7,012 bases of DNA from JAACPR01 sp964598245. Lineage in GTDB: Bacteria; Patescibacteriota; Minisyncoccia; Phycocordibacterales; JAACPR01. Positions 1 through 6,580 of the stretch are shown here, piece by piece. Position 1 is the first letter of the stretch. Each line of letters opens with the position of its first letter. Below the pieces are notes generated by a model that ran no database searches, was not told the origin of the DNA, and saw only the letters and a program-made list of their open reading frames with translations. Where the stretch lies: NCBI GenBank assembly GCA_964598245.1, contig CAZRAX010000030.1, positions 1 through 7,012 of the forward strand, in the 5' to 3' direction. The position numbers and the translations under genes are program-made.

Positions 1-858
1 GGTGGTGCTGATGCTAGACCATTTATAACACATCATAATGCTTTAGATATTGATTTATATCTTCGTGTCTCTGCTGGTGAACTATGGCAAAAAAAATTAA
101 TGGTTGCTGGCTTACCAAAAACATTTGAAATTGGAAGAGTTTTTAGAAATGAGGGAATGTCTAATGAACATCTTCAAGATTACACTCAAGTTGAATTTTA
201 CCAAGCTTTTTCTGATTATAAGGAGGGGATGTTGATGATCAAAGATCTTTATCAAAAAGTAGCTCAAGATACTTTTGGTACAACAGAATTTGAAATTGAT
301 GGAAAAAAAGTTGATTTAGCGGATGATTGGGAGATTTATGATTTTGTTAAAATTTTAAAAGAACGTTTTGATATTGATGTCTTGGAAGAAAATTTGGAAG
401 AAGTTATTGAAAAATTGAAAGAAAATAAAATTGATTTTGATAAAAATATAAATAAGGAAAAAGCAGTTGATACGCTTTGGAAATCTATTCGTCGAGAATA
501 TGTTGGTCCAGGTTTTTTAATTAATATTCCAGTTTTTCTAGAGCCTTTAGCAAAGAAAACTAAAAATGGTAAAACAGTGGAGAGATTCCAAATTATCTTG
601 GGGGGCTCTGAAATGGGCAAGGGTTTTAGTGAATTAAATGATCCAGTTGATCAAGTCCAAAGATTTGAGCATCAGGAAAAATTACGACAATCGGGTGATG
701 AAGAAGCACAAATGAAGGATTCTGAATTTGTTGAAGCATTAGAATATGGAATGCCACCTGCATTTGGTTTTGGTATTAGTGAAAGATTGTTTTCTGTTTT
801 AGCTGGTAAGTCAATCCGTGAGACTTCTATTTTCCCATTAATGCGACCCAAGGAATAA
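1..858 (+). CDS. lysS: Lysyl-tRNA synthetase, class II (C-terminal 285 residues; 5' end outside window)
   Basis: This enzyme charges tRNA-Lys with lysine in the cytoplasm using ATP. The reading frame is open from base 1, so the gene is cut by the window edge; the first visible residues, GGADARPFITHHNALDIDLY, are the core of the class II LysRS catalytic domain. About 285 of the roughly 500 residues usual for the family are present, and the N-terminal OB-fold anticodon-binding domain lies outside. Class II motif 2 is seen as GRVFRNEG (window codons 45-52, with Arg49 and Glu51) and motif 3 as GFGISERLF (codons 256-264, with Arg262), followed by the typical SIRETSIFPLMRP ending. SELNDP and EYGMPP are further LysRS signatures. 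The HLQDYTQ segment after motif 2 replaces the common NPEFT and recalls Patescibacteria. An internal ATG at 100 is not the start, because conserved sequence continues upstream. A terminator follows, separating it from the mraZ operon. Confidence 0.95.
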   Translation, partial: GGADARPFITHHNALDIDLYLRVSAGELWQKKLMVAGLPKTFEIGRVFRNEGMSNEHLQDYTQVEFYQAFSDYKEGMLMIKDLYQKVAQDTFGTTEFEIDGKKVDLADDWEIYDFVKILKERFDIDVLEENLEEVIEKLKENKIDFDKNINKEKAVDTLWKSIRREYVGPGFLINIPVFLEPLAKKTKNGKTVERFQIILGGSEMGKGFSELNDPVDQVQRFEHQEKLRQSGDEEAQMKDSEFVEALEYGMPPAFGFGISERLFSVLAGKSIRETSIFPLMRPKE

Positions 859-881
859 AAACAGATTATTATTTGTTTAAT

Positions 882-909
882 AAAATCACTCAGAAATGGG
901 TGATTTTTT
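882..909 (+). terminator. Rho-independent terminator of lysS
   Basis: A 10-bp stem, AAAATCACTC (882-891) with GGGTGATTTT (898-907) including one T-G wobble, closes a six-base loop (892-897) and runs into six consecutive T (904-909), with more T just beyond. It starts 24 bases after the lysS stop codon. The geometry is that of an intrinsic terminator and implies that mraZ is transcribed from its own promoter. Confidence 0.85.
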
Positions 910-910
910 A

Positions 911-990
911 TTTGTGTGTAAAAGTGGATAACTCTATTGGCTAAATGGATTGAAGTGGGGTAAAATAGTATATAAGTGGGATAAGGTGGG
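911..990 (+). promoter_or_regulatory. Candidate MraZ operator: phased GTGGG-type boxes in three 31-bp units
   Basis: Five boxes fit the pattern NAAGTGGG or close to it: AAAGTGGA (921-928), TAAATGGA (942-949), GAAGTGGG (952-959), TAAGTGGG (973-980) and AAGGTGGG (983-990). A sixth, degenerate match is TTTGTGTG (911-918). Start positions alternate by 10 and 21 bases, giving three pairs with a 31-base period, which is three helical turns. Known MraZ operators are TGGG-containing direct repeats about 10 bases apart just upstream of mraZ, so position, motif and spacing all agree with autoregulation by the adjacent mraZ product. The boxes are seen directly; MraZ binding is inferred. Confidence 0.8.
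937..966 (+). promoter_or_regulatory. Candidate promoter of the mraZ (dcw) operon
   Basis: A -35-like TTGGCT (937-942) and a -10-like TAAAAT (961-966) are separated by 18 bases, which would start transcription near 973, leaving a leader of about 45 bases before the mraZ ATG. The -10 element lies between operator boxes and the -35 element touches one, so bound MraZ should block RNA polymerase. An alternative -10 is TATATA (969-974), with a weaker -35. The start of transcription is inferred only. Confidence 0.5.
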
Positions 991-1018
991 AAATTATCTA
1001 AACACAATTTAAACCAAA

Positions 1019-1453
1019 ATGTTAATTGGTGAATACAAACATACAATCGATGATAAAAAACGAATTTCTCTTCCGAGTAAATTTCGAAGTAAAATTGGTA
1101 AAAAAATAATTATCACTCGAGGTTTGGATAAATGTTTGTTTCTTTATCCATTAACTGAATGGCAAAAAATATCAAAAAAAATCGGGGAACTGGGGATGGG
1201 ACAAGCGGATCGTCGTGGTCTAAACAGGTTTATGCTTTCAGGAGCAATTGAAGTTTCAGTTGATTCAGTCGGAAGAATTTTAATTCCAGAGTATCTAAAA
1301 GATTTTGCCAATATAAAAACGAAAGTTGTTTTTGCTGGTGTTTATAATCGAATAGAAATTTGGGATGAAATTCGATGGGGTCAGTATACAAAAAAGGTTA
1401 TGGGAGAAGCCGATGATATGGCTGAAAAACTTGGTGAAGTCGGAGCACTTTAA
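1019..1453 (+). CDS. mraZ: MraZ, transcriptional regulator of the dcw operon
   Basis: MraZ is a ring-forming DNA-binding protein that represses the division and cell wall operon, including its own gene. The 144-residue length is normal. The start MLIGEYKH is the conserved MraZ N-terminus, which fixes the ATG although no Shine-Dalgarno sequence is seen. Two SpoVT-AbrB-type half-domains are present: the first around residues 5-47 with DDKKRISLPSKFR (Arg15 is the position known to matter for DNA binding in E. coli MraZ), the second around 76-120 with DSVGRILIPEYL (Asp82 to Arg86). It is the first gene of the operon and rsmH begins three bases after its stop. The phased boxes directly upstream are its likely targets. 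Confidence 0.95.
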   Translation: MLIGEYKHTIDDKKRISLPSKFRSKIGKKIIITRGLDKCLFLYPLTEWQKISKKIGELGMGQADRRGLNRFMLSGAIEVSVDSVGRILIPEYLKDFANIKTKVVFAGVYNRIEIWDEIRWGQYTKKVMGEADDMAEKLGEVGAL

Positions 1454-1456
1454 AAC

Positions 1457-2383
1457 ATGATTGAAAAAAATACAAAACACCAATCTGTTCTTTTAAAAGA
1501 GGTAATAAAAGCTTTAGAAATTAAAGATAATGAAATTTTTGTTGATGCTACATTAGGCAATGCAGGACATAGTAAATCAATTCTAGAATCGGGCGTAACT
1601 AATTTAACGATTATTGGAATTGATGCAGATCAAATTGCTATAGAAACTTCAAAGGAAGTATTGGCTCCTTTTGAATCAAAACATTTGATTTATTTTGAAA
1701 CGACATATTTTGACTCTTTAGACAAAATTCTTGCAAAACATCAAATTAATCATATCGATAAAATTTTATTTGATTTAGGTTTCCGAAGTGAACAAGTTGA
1801 TCAATCAGAAAGAGGTTTTTCTTTCCTAAAAAATGGCCCCTTAGATATGAGCTTTCAAAGTTCAAAAAATATATCTCAAAGAGAAAATCAATTAACCGCA
1901 TCAGAAATTGTTAATGAATGGCAAGAAGAATCCTTAGCAGATATTATTTATGGTTTTGGTGAAGAAAGATTTTCTCGTAGAATTGCCAAAGCAATTGTCA
2001 AAGCCAGAGATGATCAAAAAATTGAAACAACTTTTCAATTAGCTGAAATTATTAAAAAAACAGTTCCTATCTTTTACCAGAGATCAAAAATTCATCCAGC
2101 AACTAAAACTTTTCAAGCTCTTAGAATTGCTGTTAATAGTGAATTAGAAAGATTGCAAAAAACATTAGAAATTGCTTTTGAAAATTTATCACCCAATGGC
2201 AGAATCGTTGTTATCAGCTTTCATTCTCTAGAAGATCGAATTGTCAAAAGATTTTTTAAAGAAAAAAGTAAAGAAAAATTAGCTAGATTAATTATCAAAA
2301 AACCAATTACACCCTTAACAAAAGAAATAAAAGAAAATCCACGATCCAGAAGTTCCAAACTTAGAATTTTAGAAAAAATATGA
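1457..2383 (+). CDS. rsmH: RsmH, 16S rRNA (cytosine-1402 N4)-methyltransferase
   Basis: RsmH (formerly MraW) uses S-adenosylmethionine to methylate N4 of C1402 in the ribosomal decoding centre. At 308 residues it has the family length. Family features in order: HQSVLLKEV at residues 8-16, the SAM-binding loop DATLGNAGHS (30-39), the acidic IGIDAD strand (53-58), DLGFRSEQVD (106-115), SERGFSF and GPLDMSF, HPATKTFQALRIAVNSEL (from 213), FHSLEDR (255-261) and a basic C-terminus with KPITPL and RSRSSKLR. Two motif positions differ from the usual wording: GNAGHS in place of GxGGHS, and DLGFRS in place of DLGVSS. A GGAG at 1442-1445 is a possible but distant ribosome-binding site. The TGA stop overlaps the next ATG by four bases (ATGA), indicating translational coupling. 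Confidence 0.95.
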   Translation: MIEKNTKHQSVLLKEVIKALEIKDNEIFVDATLGNAGHSKSILESGVTNLTIIGIDADQIAIETSKEVLAPFESKHLIYFETTYFDSLDKILAKHQINHIDKILFDLGFRSEQVDQSERGFSFLKNGPLDMSFQSSKNISQRENQLTASEIVNEWQEESLADIIYGFGEERFSRRIAKAIVKARDDQKIETTFQLAEIIKKTVPIFYQRSKIHPATKTFQALRIAVNSELERLQKTLEIAFENLSPNGRIVVISFHSLEDRIVKRFFKEKSKEKLARLIIKKPITPLTKEIKENPRSRSSKLRILEKI

Positions 2384-2700
2384 AAACAGCAACAGCAAAA
2401 TTAAAATTAAATATTAATAAAGTCAGATTAATTCAAGTTCTTTTCCTTTTAATTATTGTTTTAATTTTTACATATGTGTATTTGATCAATATGATAACTT
2501 TTGATATTGCTCAAAATACTAGTATTAAAAATAATACTGCTATTTTAAACACTGAAATTAGTGATTTAGAATTAAACATTGTTGAAAATAAAAAGAATTT
2601 AAATTACGCTTTGGCACAAGAAATTGGTTTAACCCAAGATATTGAGGATAGGACTATTTTTGTTGTTAGAAGTGATACTAGGTTGACTTTAAATGAATAA
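2380..2700 (+). CDS. FtsL-like divisome protein (single membrane helix plus coiled coil)
   Basis: This 106-residue protein has a basic N-terminus, one hydrophobic helix at about residues 17-38, and then a polar, heptad-like stretch (about 42-88) consistent with a coiled coil. The C-terminal tail is short. This is the architecture of FtsL and DivIC, small bitopic proteins that scaffold the septal peptidoglycan synthase at the division site. Their sequences are poorly conserved, so the call rests on architecture plus position: it sits between rsmH and the class B PBP, exactly where ftsL lies in dcw clusters. The start overlaps the rsmH stop by four bases and its end overlaps the next gene by eight. 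An FtsL function is inferred, not shown by a motif. Confidence 0.8.
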   Translation: MKTATAKLKLNINKVRLIQVLFLLIIVLIFTYVYLINMITFDIAQNTSIKNNTAILNTEISDLELNIVENKKNLNYALAQEIGLTQDIEDRTIFVVRSDTRLTLNE

Positions 2701-4438
2701 AATTTATAAAAATACAATTGGAAATAAATGGAGAATTTATTTAATTTTTCTTATATATTTTTTTATAAGTTTAATTATTATTGCTCAACTTTATAGAGTT
2801 CAAATTGTTCAAGGTGAAAGCTACTCTAAAAAAGCAGAAAATCAACATATCAGACCTTCTTCTAATATTTTTGATAGAGGATCTATTTATTTTTCTGATA
2901 AAAATGGAAAAAAAAGTTCTTCAGCTGCAACTTTAAAAACTGGTTATAAAATTGCTATCAAGCCAAATATTATAAAAAATCCAGAAGATGTTTATAACAA
3001 TATCAGTTTTTATCTTGATTTAGATGAAGAATTTTATCTTAGTAGAGCAAATAAACAAAAAGACCCTCACGAGGAAATTGCAAAAAGAGTTCCTCATGAA
3101 ATTGGTAAAAAAATAATTGATTTAAATATGGGGGGAGTTTATGTTGAAAAAGAAAACTGGCGATTTTACCCAAGTAAAGATCTTGCTTCTCAAGTTCTAG
3201 GCTTTGTTGCTTATAGTAGTGATGAGGAATTAAGTGGTAGATATGGATTAGAAAAAGAATATAATTCTGTTTTAGAAAAAAATGAAAAAAATGTTTTTAG
3301 TAATTTTTTTGTTGAAATATTTTCAAGCGCTAACAATTTGGTTGAAAAAAATAAAACTAGTAAGGGTTCATTAATTACAACAATTAATCCGGATGTTCAA
3401 TCTTTTGTTCAAGAAGAAATTAGAAACACAGCAGAAAAATGGGGTTCAAAAAAAATTGGGGCGATTGTGATGAACCCTCAAAATGGTGAGATTATTTCAA
3501 TGGCTTTGGAACCAACTTTTGATTTAAATGAATTTAATATGGTTGATGACTCTACTATTTATTCAAATAATTTAGTTGAAAGTGTTTATGAAATGGGTTC
3601 AATTGTAAAACCTCTGACGGTAGCCGTTGGTCTTGATACTGGCTCAATTACAGCAGAAACTACTTATGATGATTTGGGGTCAATATCAATGAGTGGCTAT
3701 ACAATTTATAATTATGACAAAAAAGCCAGAGGAGTTGTTAATATGCAAGAAGTTTTAAATAAGTCACTCAATACAGGAGTTTCGTTTATTGTTTCAAAAG
3801 TTGGTAATCAAAAATTTGGTGATTATATGAAAAAATTAATTGGTTCTAAAACAAAAATTGATTTACCAAATGAAGCCGCACCTTTGGTTTCGAATCTTGA
3901 TAGTGATCGTAACTTAGAACATGCTACAGCTTCTTTTGGACAAGGAATTGCAATGAATCCAATTTCTATTACAAGAGCGCTGGCAAGTTTGGGAAATGGT
4001 GGTAAATTAGTGTGGCCACACCTTGTCAAAGAAATTGAAACAGAATTAGGTTTTTCAAAAAAAACACCTATCCCAGAACCAATTCAGGTGTTCAAGCCAG
4101 AAACCTCAGAGGAAATTTCAAGAATGCTAGTTAATGTTGTGGACGAAGCATTGCGTGGTGGGACAGCTTATTTAAAAAGTTATAGTATTGCAGCAAAAAC
4201 TGGAACTGCTCAGATCCCAAGCCCTGAGGGGGGATATTATGAAGACAAGTTTCTACATTCATTTTTTGGATATTTTCCTGCCTATGATCCTGAATTTATT
4301 GTTTTTCTTTATCATGTCGAACCTCAAGGGGCGTTGTATGCATCTGAAACATTAACAGATCCTTTTATGAAAATTACTAAATTTTTAATAAATAACTATG
4401 ATATAAAACCAGATCGTAATTATGAAAAAAATATTTAA
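2693..4438 (+). CDS. ftsI: Class B penicillin-binding protein, FtsI/PBP3-type peptidoglycan transpeptidase
   Basis: This membrane-anchored D,D-transpeptidase cross-links peptidoglycan, presumably at the septum with FtsW and FtsL. An N-terminal helix (about residues 15-34) is followed by the LYRVQIVQGESYSKKAENQ juxtamembrane segment typical of class B PBPs, a dimerisation or pedestal domain with YGLEKEYN, and a C-terminal transpeptidase domain. All three catalytic motifs are intact: Ser303-Ile-Val-Lys306 (in YEMGSIVKP), Ser358-Leu-Asn360 and Lys502-Thr-Gly504 (in AAKTGTAQ). Ser303 is the expected acylated residue. At 581 residues the length is normal and no PASTA repeats are present. The usual RGxIxDRNG segment appears as FDRGSIYFSDKNG, a form I associate with Patescibacteria. 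The gene overlaps its upstream neighbour by 8 bases and the downstream murF-like gene by 17. Confidence 0.93.
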   Translation: MNKIYKNTIGNKWRIYLIFLIYFFISLIIIAQLYRVQIVQGESYSKKAENQHIRPSSNIFDRGSIYFSDKNGKKSSSAATLKTGYKIAIKPNIIKNPEDVYNNISFYLDLDEEFYLSRANKQKDPHEEIAKRVPHEIGKKIIDLNMGGVYVEKENWRFYPSKDLASQVLGFVAYSSDEELSGRYGLEKEYNSVLEKNEKNVFSNFFVEIFSSANNLVEKNKTSKGSLITTINPDVQSFVQEEIRNTAEKWGSKKIGAIVMNPQNGEIISMALEPTFDLNEFNMVDDSTIYSNNLVESVYEMGSIVKPLTVAVGLDTGSITAETTYDDLGSISMSGYTIYNYDKKARGVVNMQEVLNKSLNTGVSFIVSKVGNQKFGDYMKKLIGSKTKIDLPNEAAPLVSNLDSDRNLEHATASFGQGIAMNPISITRALASLGNGGKLVWPHLVKEIETELGFSKKTPIPEPIQVFKPETSEEISRMLVNVVDEALRGGTAYLKSYSIAAKTGTAQIPSPEGGYYEDKFLHSFFGYFPAYDPEFIVFLYHVEPQGALYASETLTDPFMKITKFLINNYDIKPDRNYEKNI

Positions 4439-5711
4439 AAAAATTATATTTTTTATTTTGTATGTTGAAGCTCGCTTAGTTCTTTTTCGATATCAACCGA
4501 AAATAGTAGCAATTTCTGGGACGGTTGGTAAAACTGGAACAAAAGATGCTATTTACCAAGTTCTATCTTCTGAATTAAATGTTCGTAAAAATAATAAAAG
4601 TTTGAATAGTGAAATTGGAGTTCCTTTGACAATTTTGGGAGTAGAAAGTGGCTGGAATAATCCAATTAGTTGGATTAAAAATATCCTCATTGGTTTCTTT
4701 CAAATTTTTTATATCAAAAATTATCCAAAATGGTTGGTTTTAGAAACTGGTATTGATCATCCGGGTGATATGGAAAAAACAGCAAGTTGGCTAAAGCCGA
4801 CGGTTGCTGTTATTACTGCTTTTGCTGAAGTTCCCAGTCATGTTGAATTTTTTGAATCACCGGAAGAAGTTATGAGAGAAGAGGCGAGTCTAATGAATTA
4901 TTTAAAAGATGATGGATTTTTATTTTTAAATGGTGATGATAAAAATGTTCTTAAATTAAAAAGTAAATCAAAACATAAAGTCTATACTTATGGTTTTGAA
5001 AAAAATGATATTGTTGCTTCTAATTATAATATTTTTTATCAAGATAATTTTGCACAAGGAATTTCTTTTAAGATTAATTACGATGGGCATTGTTTACCAA
5101 TAACAATTTATGGAATTGTTGGGGATCAATTTGTTTACCCTGTTTTGGCTGCGATGTCTGTTGGTATTTCTTTGGGTATTTCTCCTGTTTCTATGTCGGA
5201 ATCTTTAACTAAAATAAAATTTGCTCCAGGGAGAATGAATTTGTTAAAAGGGAAAGGGGAAAGTTTATTAATTGATGATACTTATAATTCGTCTCCAATT
5301 GCTGTTGAAAAAGCAATTGAATCTTTGGTTAGTATTAAAAATGAAGGTCAAAAAATTGCAATTCTAGGTGATATGTTAGAAATTGGTCGTTTTTCAACTA
5401 GTGAACATAAAAAAATTGGGCAAATAATTGCTAGAGAGAAAATTGATATTTTGATTACTGTTGGTTTGCGTAGTCAATCTACTGCCGAGCAAGCAATTGA
5501 TAGTGGAATGGCTCAAAAAAGAGTTTTTCATTTTGATAATTCAGAAAAAGCGGTTGAGAAAGCCAGAGAATATTTAGATAAAGGTAATCTTATTTTAATA
5601 AAAGGGTCACAGGGAATCAGGATGGAAAAAATTACTAGAGCATTATTAAAAGAAGAGGAGCGGGTGGACGAATTACTTGTCAGACAAGAGAGTGTCTGGC
5701 AGAATAAATAA
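4422..5711 (+). CDS. murF: MurF-like Mur ligase lacking the N-terminal substrate domain
   Basis: MurF joins D-Ala-D-Ala to UDP-MurNAc-tripeptide using ATP, the last cytoplasmic step of the peptidoglycan precursor. Seen here: P-loop GTVGKTGT at residues 33-40, LNSEIGVPLTIL (61-72), LETGIDHPGDM, the central-domain LNGDD (169-173), the MurF-type DDTYNSSP (285-292), LGDMLEIG (315-322) with His329, and C-terminal LIKGSQGIRMEKI (392-404). The DDTYNSSP motif favours MurF over MurE. The protein has 429 residues and its P-loop begins at residue 33, whereas classical MurF carries a substrate-binding domain of about 80-100 residues first. Here there is only a basic, hydrophobic segment (KKIFKKIIFFILYVEARLVLF) that could lie on or in the membrane. 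The start ATG overlaps ftsI by 17 bases; no other nearby Met exists. The lysine expected to be carbamylated appears to be Glu154. Confidence 0.87.
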   Translation: MKKIFKKIIFFILYVEARLVLFRYQPKIVAISGTVGKTGTKDAIYQVLSSELNVRKNNKSLNSEIGVPLTILGVESGWNNPISWIKNILIGFFQIFYIKNYPKWLVLETGIDHPGDMEKTASWLKPTVAVITAFAEVPSHVEFFESPEEVMREEASLMNYLKDDGFLFLNGDDKNVLKLKSKSKHKVYTYGFEKNDIVASNYNIFYQDNFAQGISFKINYDGHCLPITIYGIVGDQFVYPVLAAMSVGISLGISPVSMSESLTKIKFAPGRMNLLKGKGESLLIDDTYNSSPIAVEKAIESLVSIKNEGQKIAILGDMLEIGRFSTSEHKKIGQIIAREKIDILITVGLRSQSTAEQAIDSGMAQKRVFHFDNSEKAVEKAREYLDKGNLILIKGSQGIRMEKITRALLKEEERVDELLVRQESVWQNK

Positions 5712-5739
5712 TCAGAAATCTGTAAGTACATATTTCTGA
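5679..5739 (+). other. Two consecutive hairpins at the end of murF, no T-tract
   Basis: Hairpin A pairs GTCAGACA (5679-5686) with TGTCTGGC (5693-5700) around a six-base loop and lies inside the last murF codons. Hairpin B, just past the stop codon, pairs TCAGAAAT (5712-5719) with ATTTCTGA (5732-5739), and after one mismatch TGT with ACA around a four-base loop. Neither is followed by a run of T, so neither is a standard intrinsic terminator. They may protect the operon's 3' end, or act in termination or processing before the tRNA. Confidence 0.5.
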
Positions 5740-5741
5740 GT

Positions 5742-5747
5742 TAAAAT
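5742..5747 (+). promoter_or_regulatory. Candidate -10 element for the tRNA-Glu gene
   Basis: TAAAAT, followed by AG as in the candidate mraZ promoter, lies 18 bases before the tRNA and would start transcription about 12 bases upstream of the mature 5' end, a usual distance. No convincing -35 element is seen around 5718-5725, which overlaps hairpin B. This is a weak call. Confidence 0.3.
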
Positions 5748-5765
5748 AGCAAAATAAAATAAAAC

Positions 5766-5837
5766 GGCCCTATCGTCTAACGGTTAGGACGCGACCTTCT
5801 CAAGGTTGAAATCGGAGTTCGATTCTCCGTAGGGTCA
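5766..5837 (+). tRNA. tRNA-Glu, anticodon CUC
   Basis: The 72-base sequence folds as a full cloverleaf. The acceptor stem is GGCCCTA with TAGGGTC (one G-U pair) and the discriminator is A5837. The D stem is GTCT with GGAC, with GG in the loop. The anticodon stem is CGACC with GGTTG, around the loop TTCTCAA. The variable region is four bases, and the T stem CGGAG with CTCCG encloses TTCGATT. With U33 at 5798, the anticodon is CTC at 5799-5801, reading GAG (glutamate). The overall sequence (GGCCCNNTCGTCTA...GGTTAGGAC) is typical of bacterial tRNA-Glu. The 3' CCA is not encoded (CAC follows the discriminator), so it must be added by the CCA-adding enzyme. Confidence 0.93.
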
Positions 5838-5862
5838 CACGACAATATAGCCTTATTTTCTA

Positions 5863-6564
5863 ATGTGTATTAAAATGATAACAAGTACAAATATGAAAAA
5901 ATACGCTGGGATTACCTTGAGTATAATAGGAGTTTCTTCATTTTTTATTGTTGGCAGCCTTGTCAATCAAAGAGAATCGGTATATTCAAATTATGTTTAT
6001 CAGGCTATTACATTGTTAGTAGTTATATTGATTATTCTCCTTTTCAAGAAAGTTTATGGAAGTAAGTATTTTAAAATTGGGAAACTAAATGCACAAGCAT
6101 CGTCATTTAAATTTTTCGGTATATCAAAAGACGACAATTGGAAATCCATTGGGATTACTTTTTCGTTTATAATAACTATAGTTACCAGTATTGTTATATA
6201 CCTTACTAATCAAGAACTTTTTTATGAAGTTGGGATGACCACAATATTTCTCTCTTTTCTGATTGCATTACCCCTATCAATACTAAACTCTTTCAATGAA
6301 GAGGTTATTACTCGTTGGACAATAATAGAGGCATTTGGTGATAAGAGCAAAATTGCTCCCTATATTTCTGGTCTAATATTTGGTATCCCTCATTTTTTTG
6401 GTGTGCCTGGAGGCATCTTGGGAGCTGTATTATCTTTTATTTTAGGAGTACTGCTTGCAAAATCAATTCAAGATACCAAAGGTATAGGTTGGGCTGTATT
6501 TATTCATATGTTACAAGATATTATAATTTTTACAGCACTTATATTGCCGTTACTCAATAATTAA
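5863..6564 (+). CDS. CPBP-family intramembrane metalloprotease (CAAX protease/Abi)
   Basis: This hydrophobic protein of 233 residues, with about six to seven membrane helices, carries the CPBP (Abi, PF02517-type) motifs: EExxxR at Glu146-Glu147 to Arg151, FxxxH at Phe173 to His177, and a final HxxxD at His215 to Asp219 (HxxxN is the commoner form). These residues line the active site of the Rce1-like protease fold within the membrane. Bacterial members are variously linked to prenyl-protein-type proteolysis, bacteriocin self-immunity or protein secretion; nothing here identifies the substrate. The start is uncertain: ATG codons occur at 5863, 5875 and 5893, none with a clear ribosome-binding site, and the one at 5893 (MKKYAGITL) would give a typical basic N-terminus before the first helix. 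ATA makes up about 17 of 38 isoleucine codons, unlike the upstream operon. Confidence 0.85.
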   Translation: MCIKMITSTNMKKYAGITLSIIGVSSFFIVGSLVNQRESVYSNYVYQAITLLVVILIILLFKKVYGSKYFKIGKLNAQASSFKFFGISKDDNWKSIGITFSFIITIVTSIVIYLTNQELFYEVGMTTIFLSFLIALPLSILNSFNEEVITRWTIIEAFGDKSKIAPYISGLIFGIPHFFGVPGGILGAVLSFILGVLLAKSIQDTKGIGWAVFIHMLQDIIIFTALILPLLNN

Positions 6565-6572
6565 TTTATTAT
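6544..6572 (+). promoter_or_regulatory. Candidate promoter for the last small membrane protein
   Basis: TTGCCG (6544-6549) and TATTAT (6567-6572) are separated by 17 bases and would place the transcription start at about 6579, almost on the ATG at 6581. If used, the transcript would be nearly leaderless, which would fit the absence of a ribosome-binding site. Such AT-rich sequence gives chance matches easily; cotranscription with the preceding gene is the simpler alternative. Confidence 0.25.
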
Positions 6573-6580
6573 ACTAAACT

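Noticed and set aside
100..102. ATG at 100 as the start of lysS
   Set aside because: The frame is open to base 1 and the upstream residues match the conserved LysRS core, so this is an internal methionine.
336..620. Open frame on the - strand inside lysS
   Set aside because: It lies wholly antisense to well-conserved lysS sequence and its translation shows no recognisable domain.
911..990. CRISPR-like or satellite repeat array
   Set aside because: The 31-base units share only the GTGGG boxes, there are no conserved long repeats with spacers, and the location points to an operator.
672..1046. Open frame on the - strand across the lysS end, terminator and mraZ promoter
   Set aside because: It runs through the lysS motif 3 region, the terminator hairpin and the operator boxes; no family resemblance.
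3823..4029. Short open frame on the - strand inside ftsI (similar ones at 1295-1483 and 5528-5731)
   Set aside because: These are chance frames antisense to conserved coding sequence, without their own start signals.
4422..5711. The Mur ligase being MurE rather than MurF
   Set aside because: The C-terminal half has DDTYNSSP and KGSQGIRME, which are MurF-type; the DxAHxP-type motif of MurE is absent.
5797..5803. Reading the tRNA anticodon as TTC
   Set aside because: With the five-pair stem CGACC/GGTTG the seven-base loop is TTCTCAA, placing U33 at 5798 and the anticodon at CTC.
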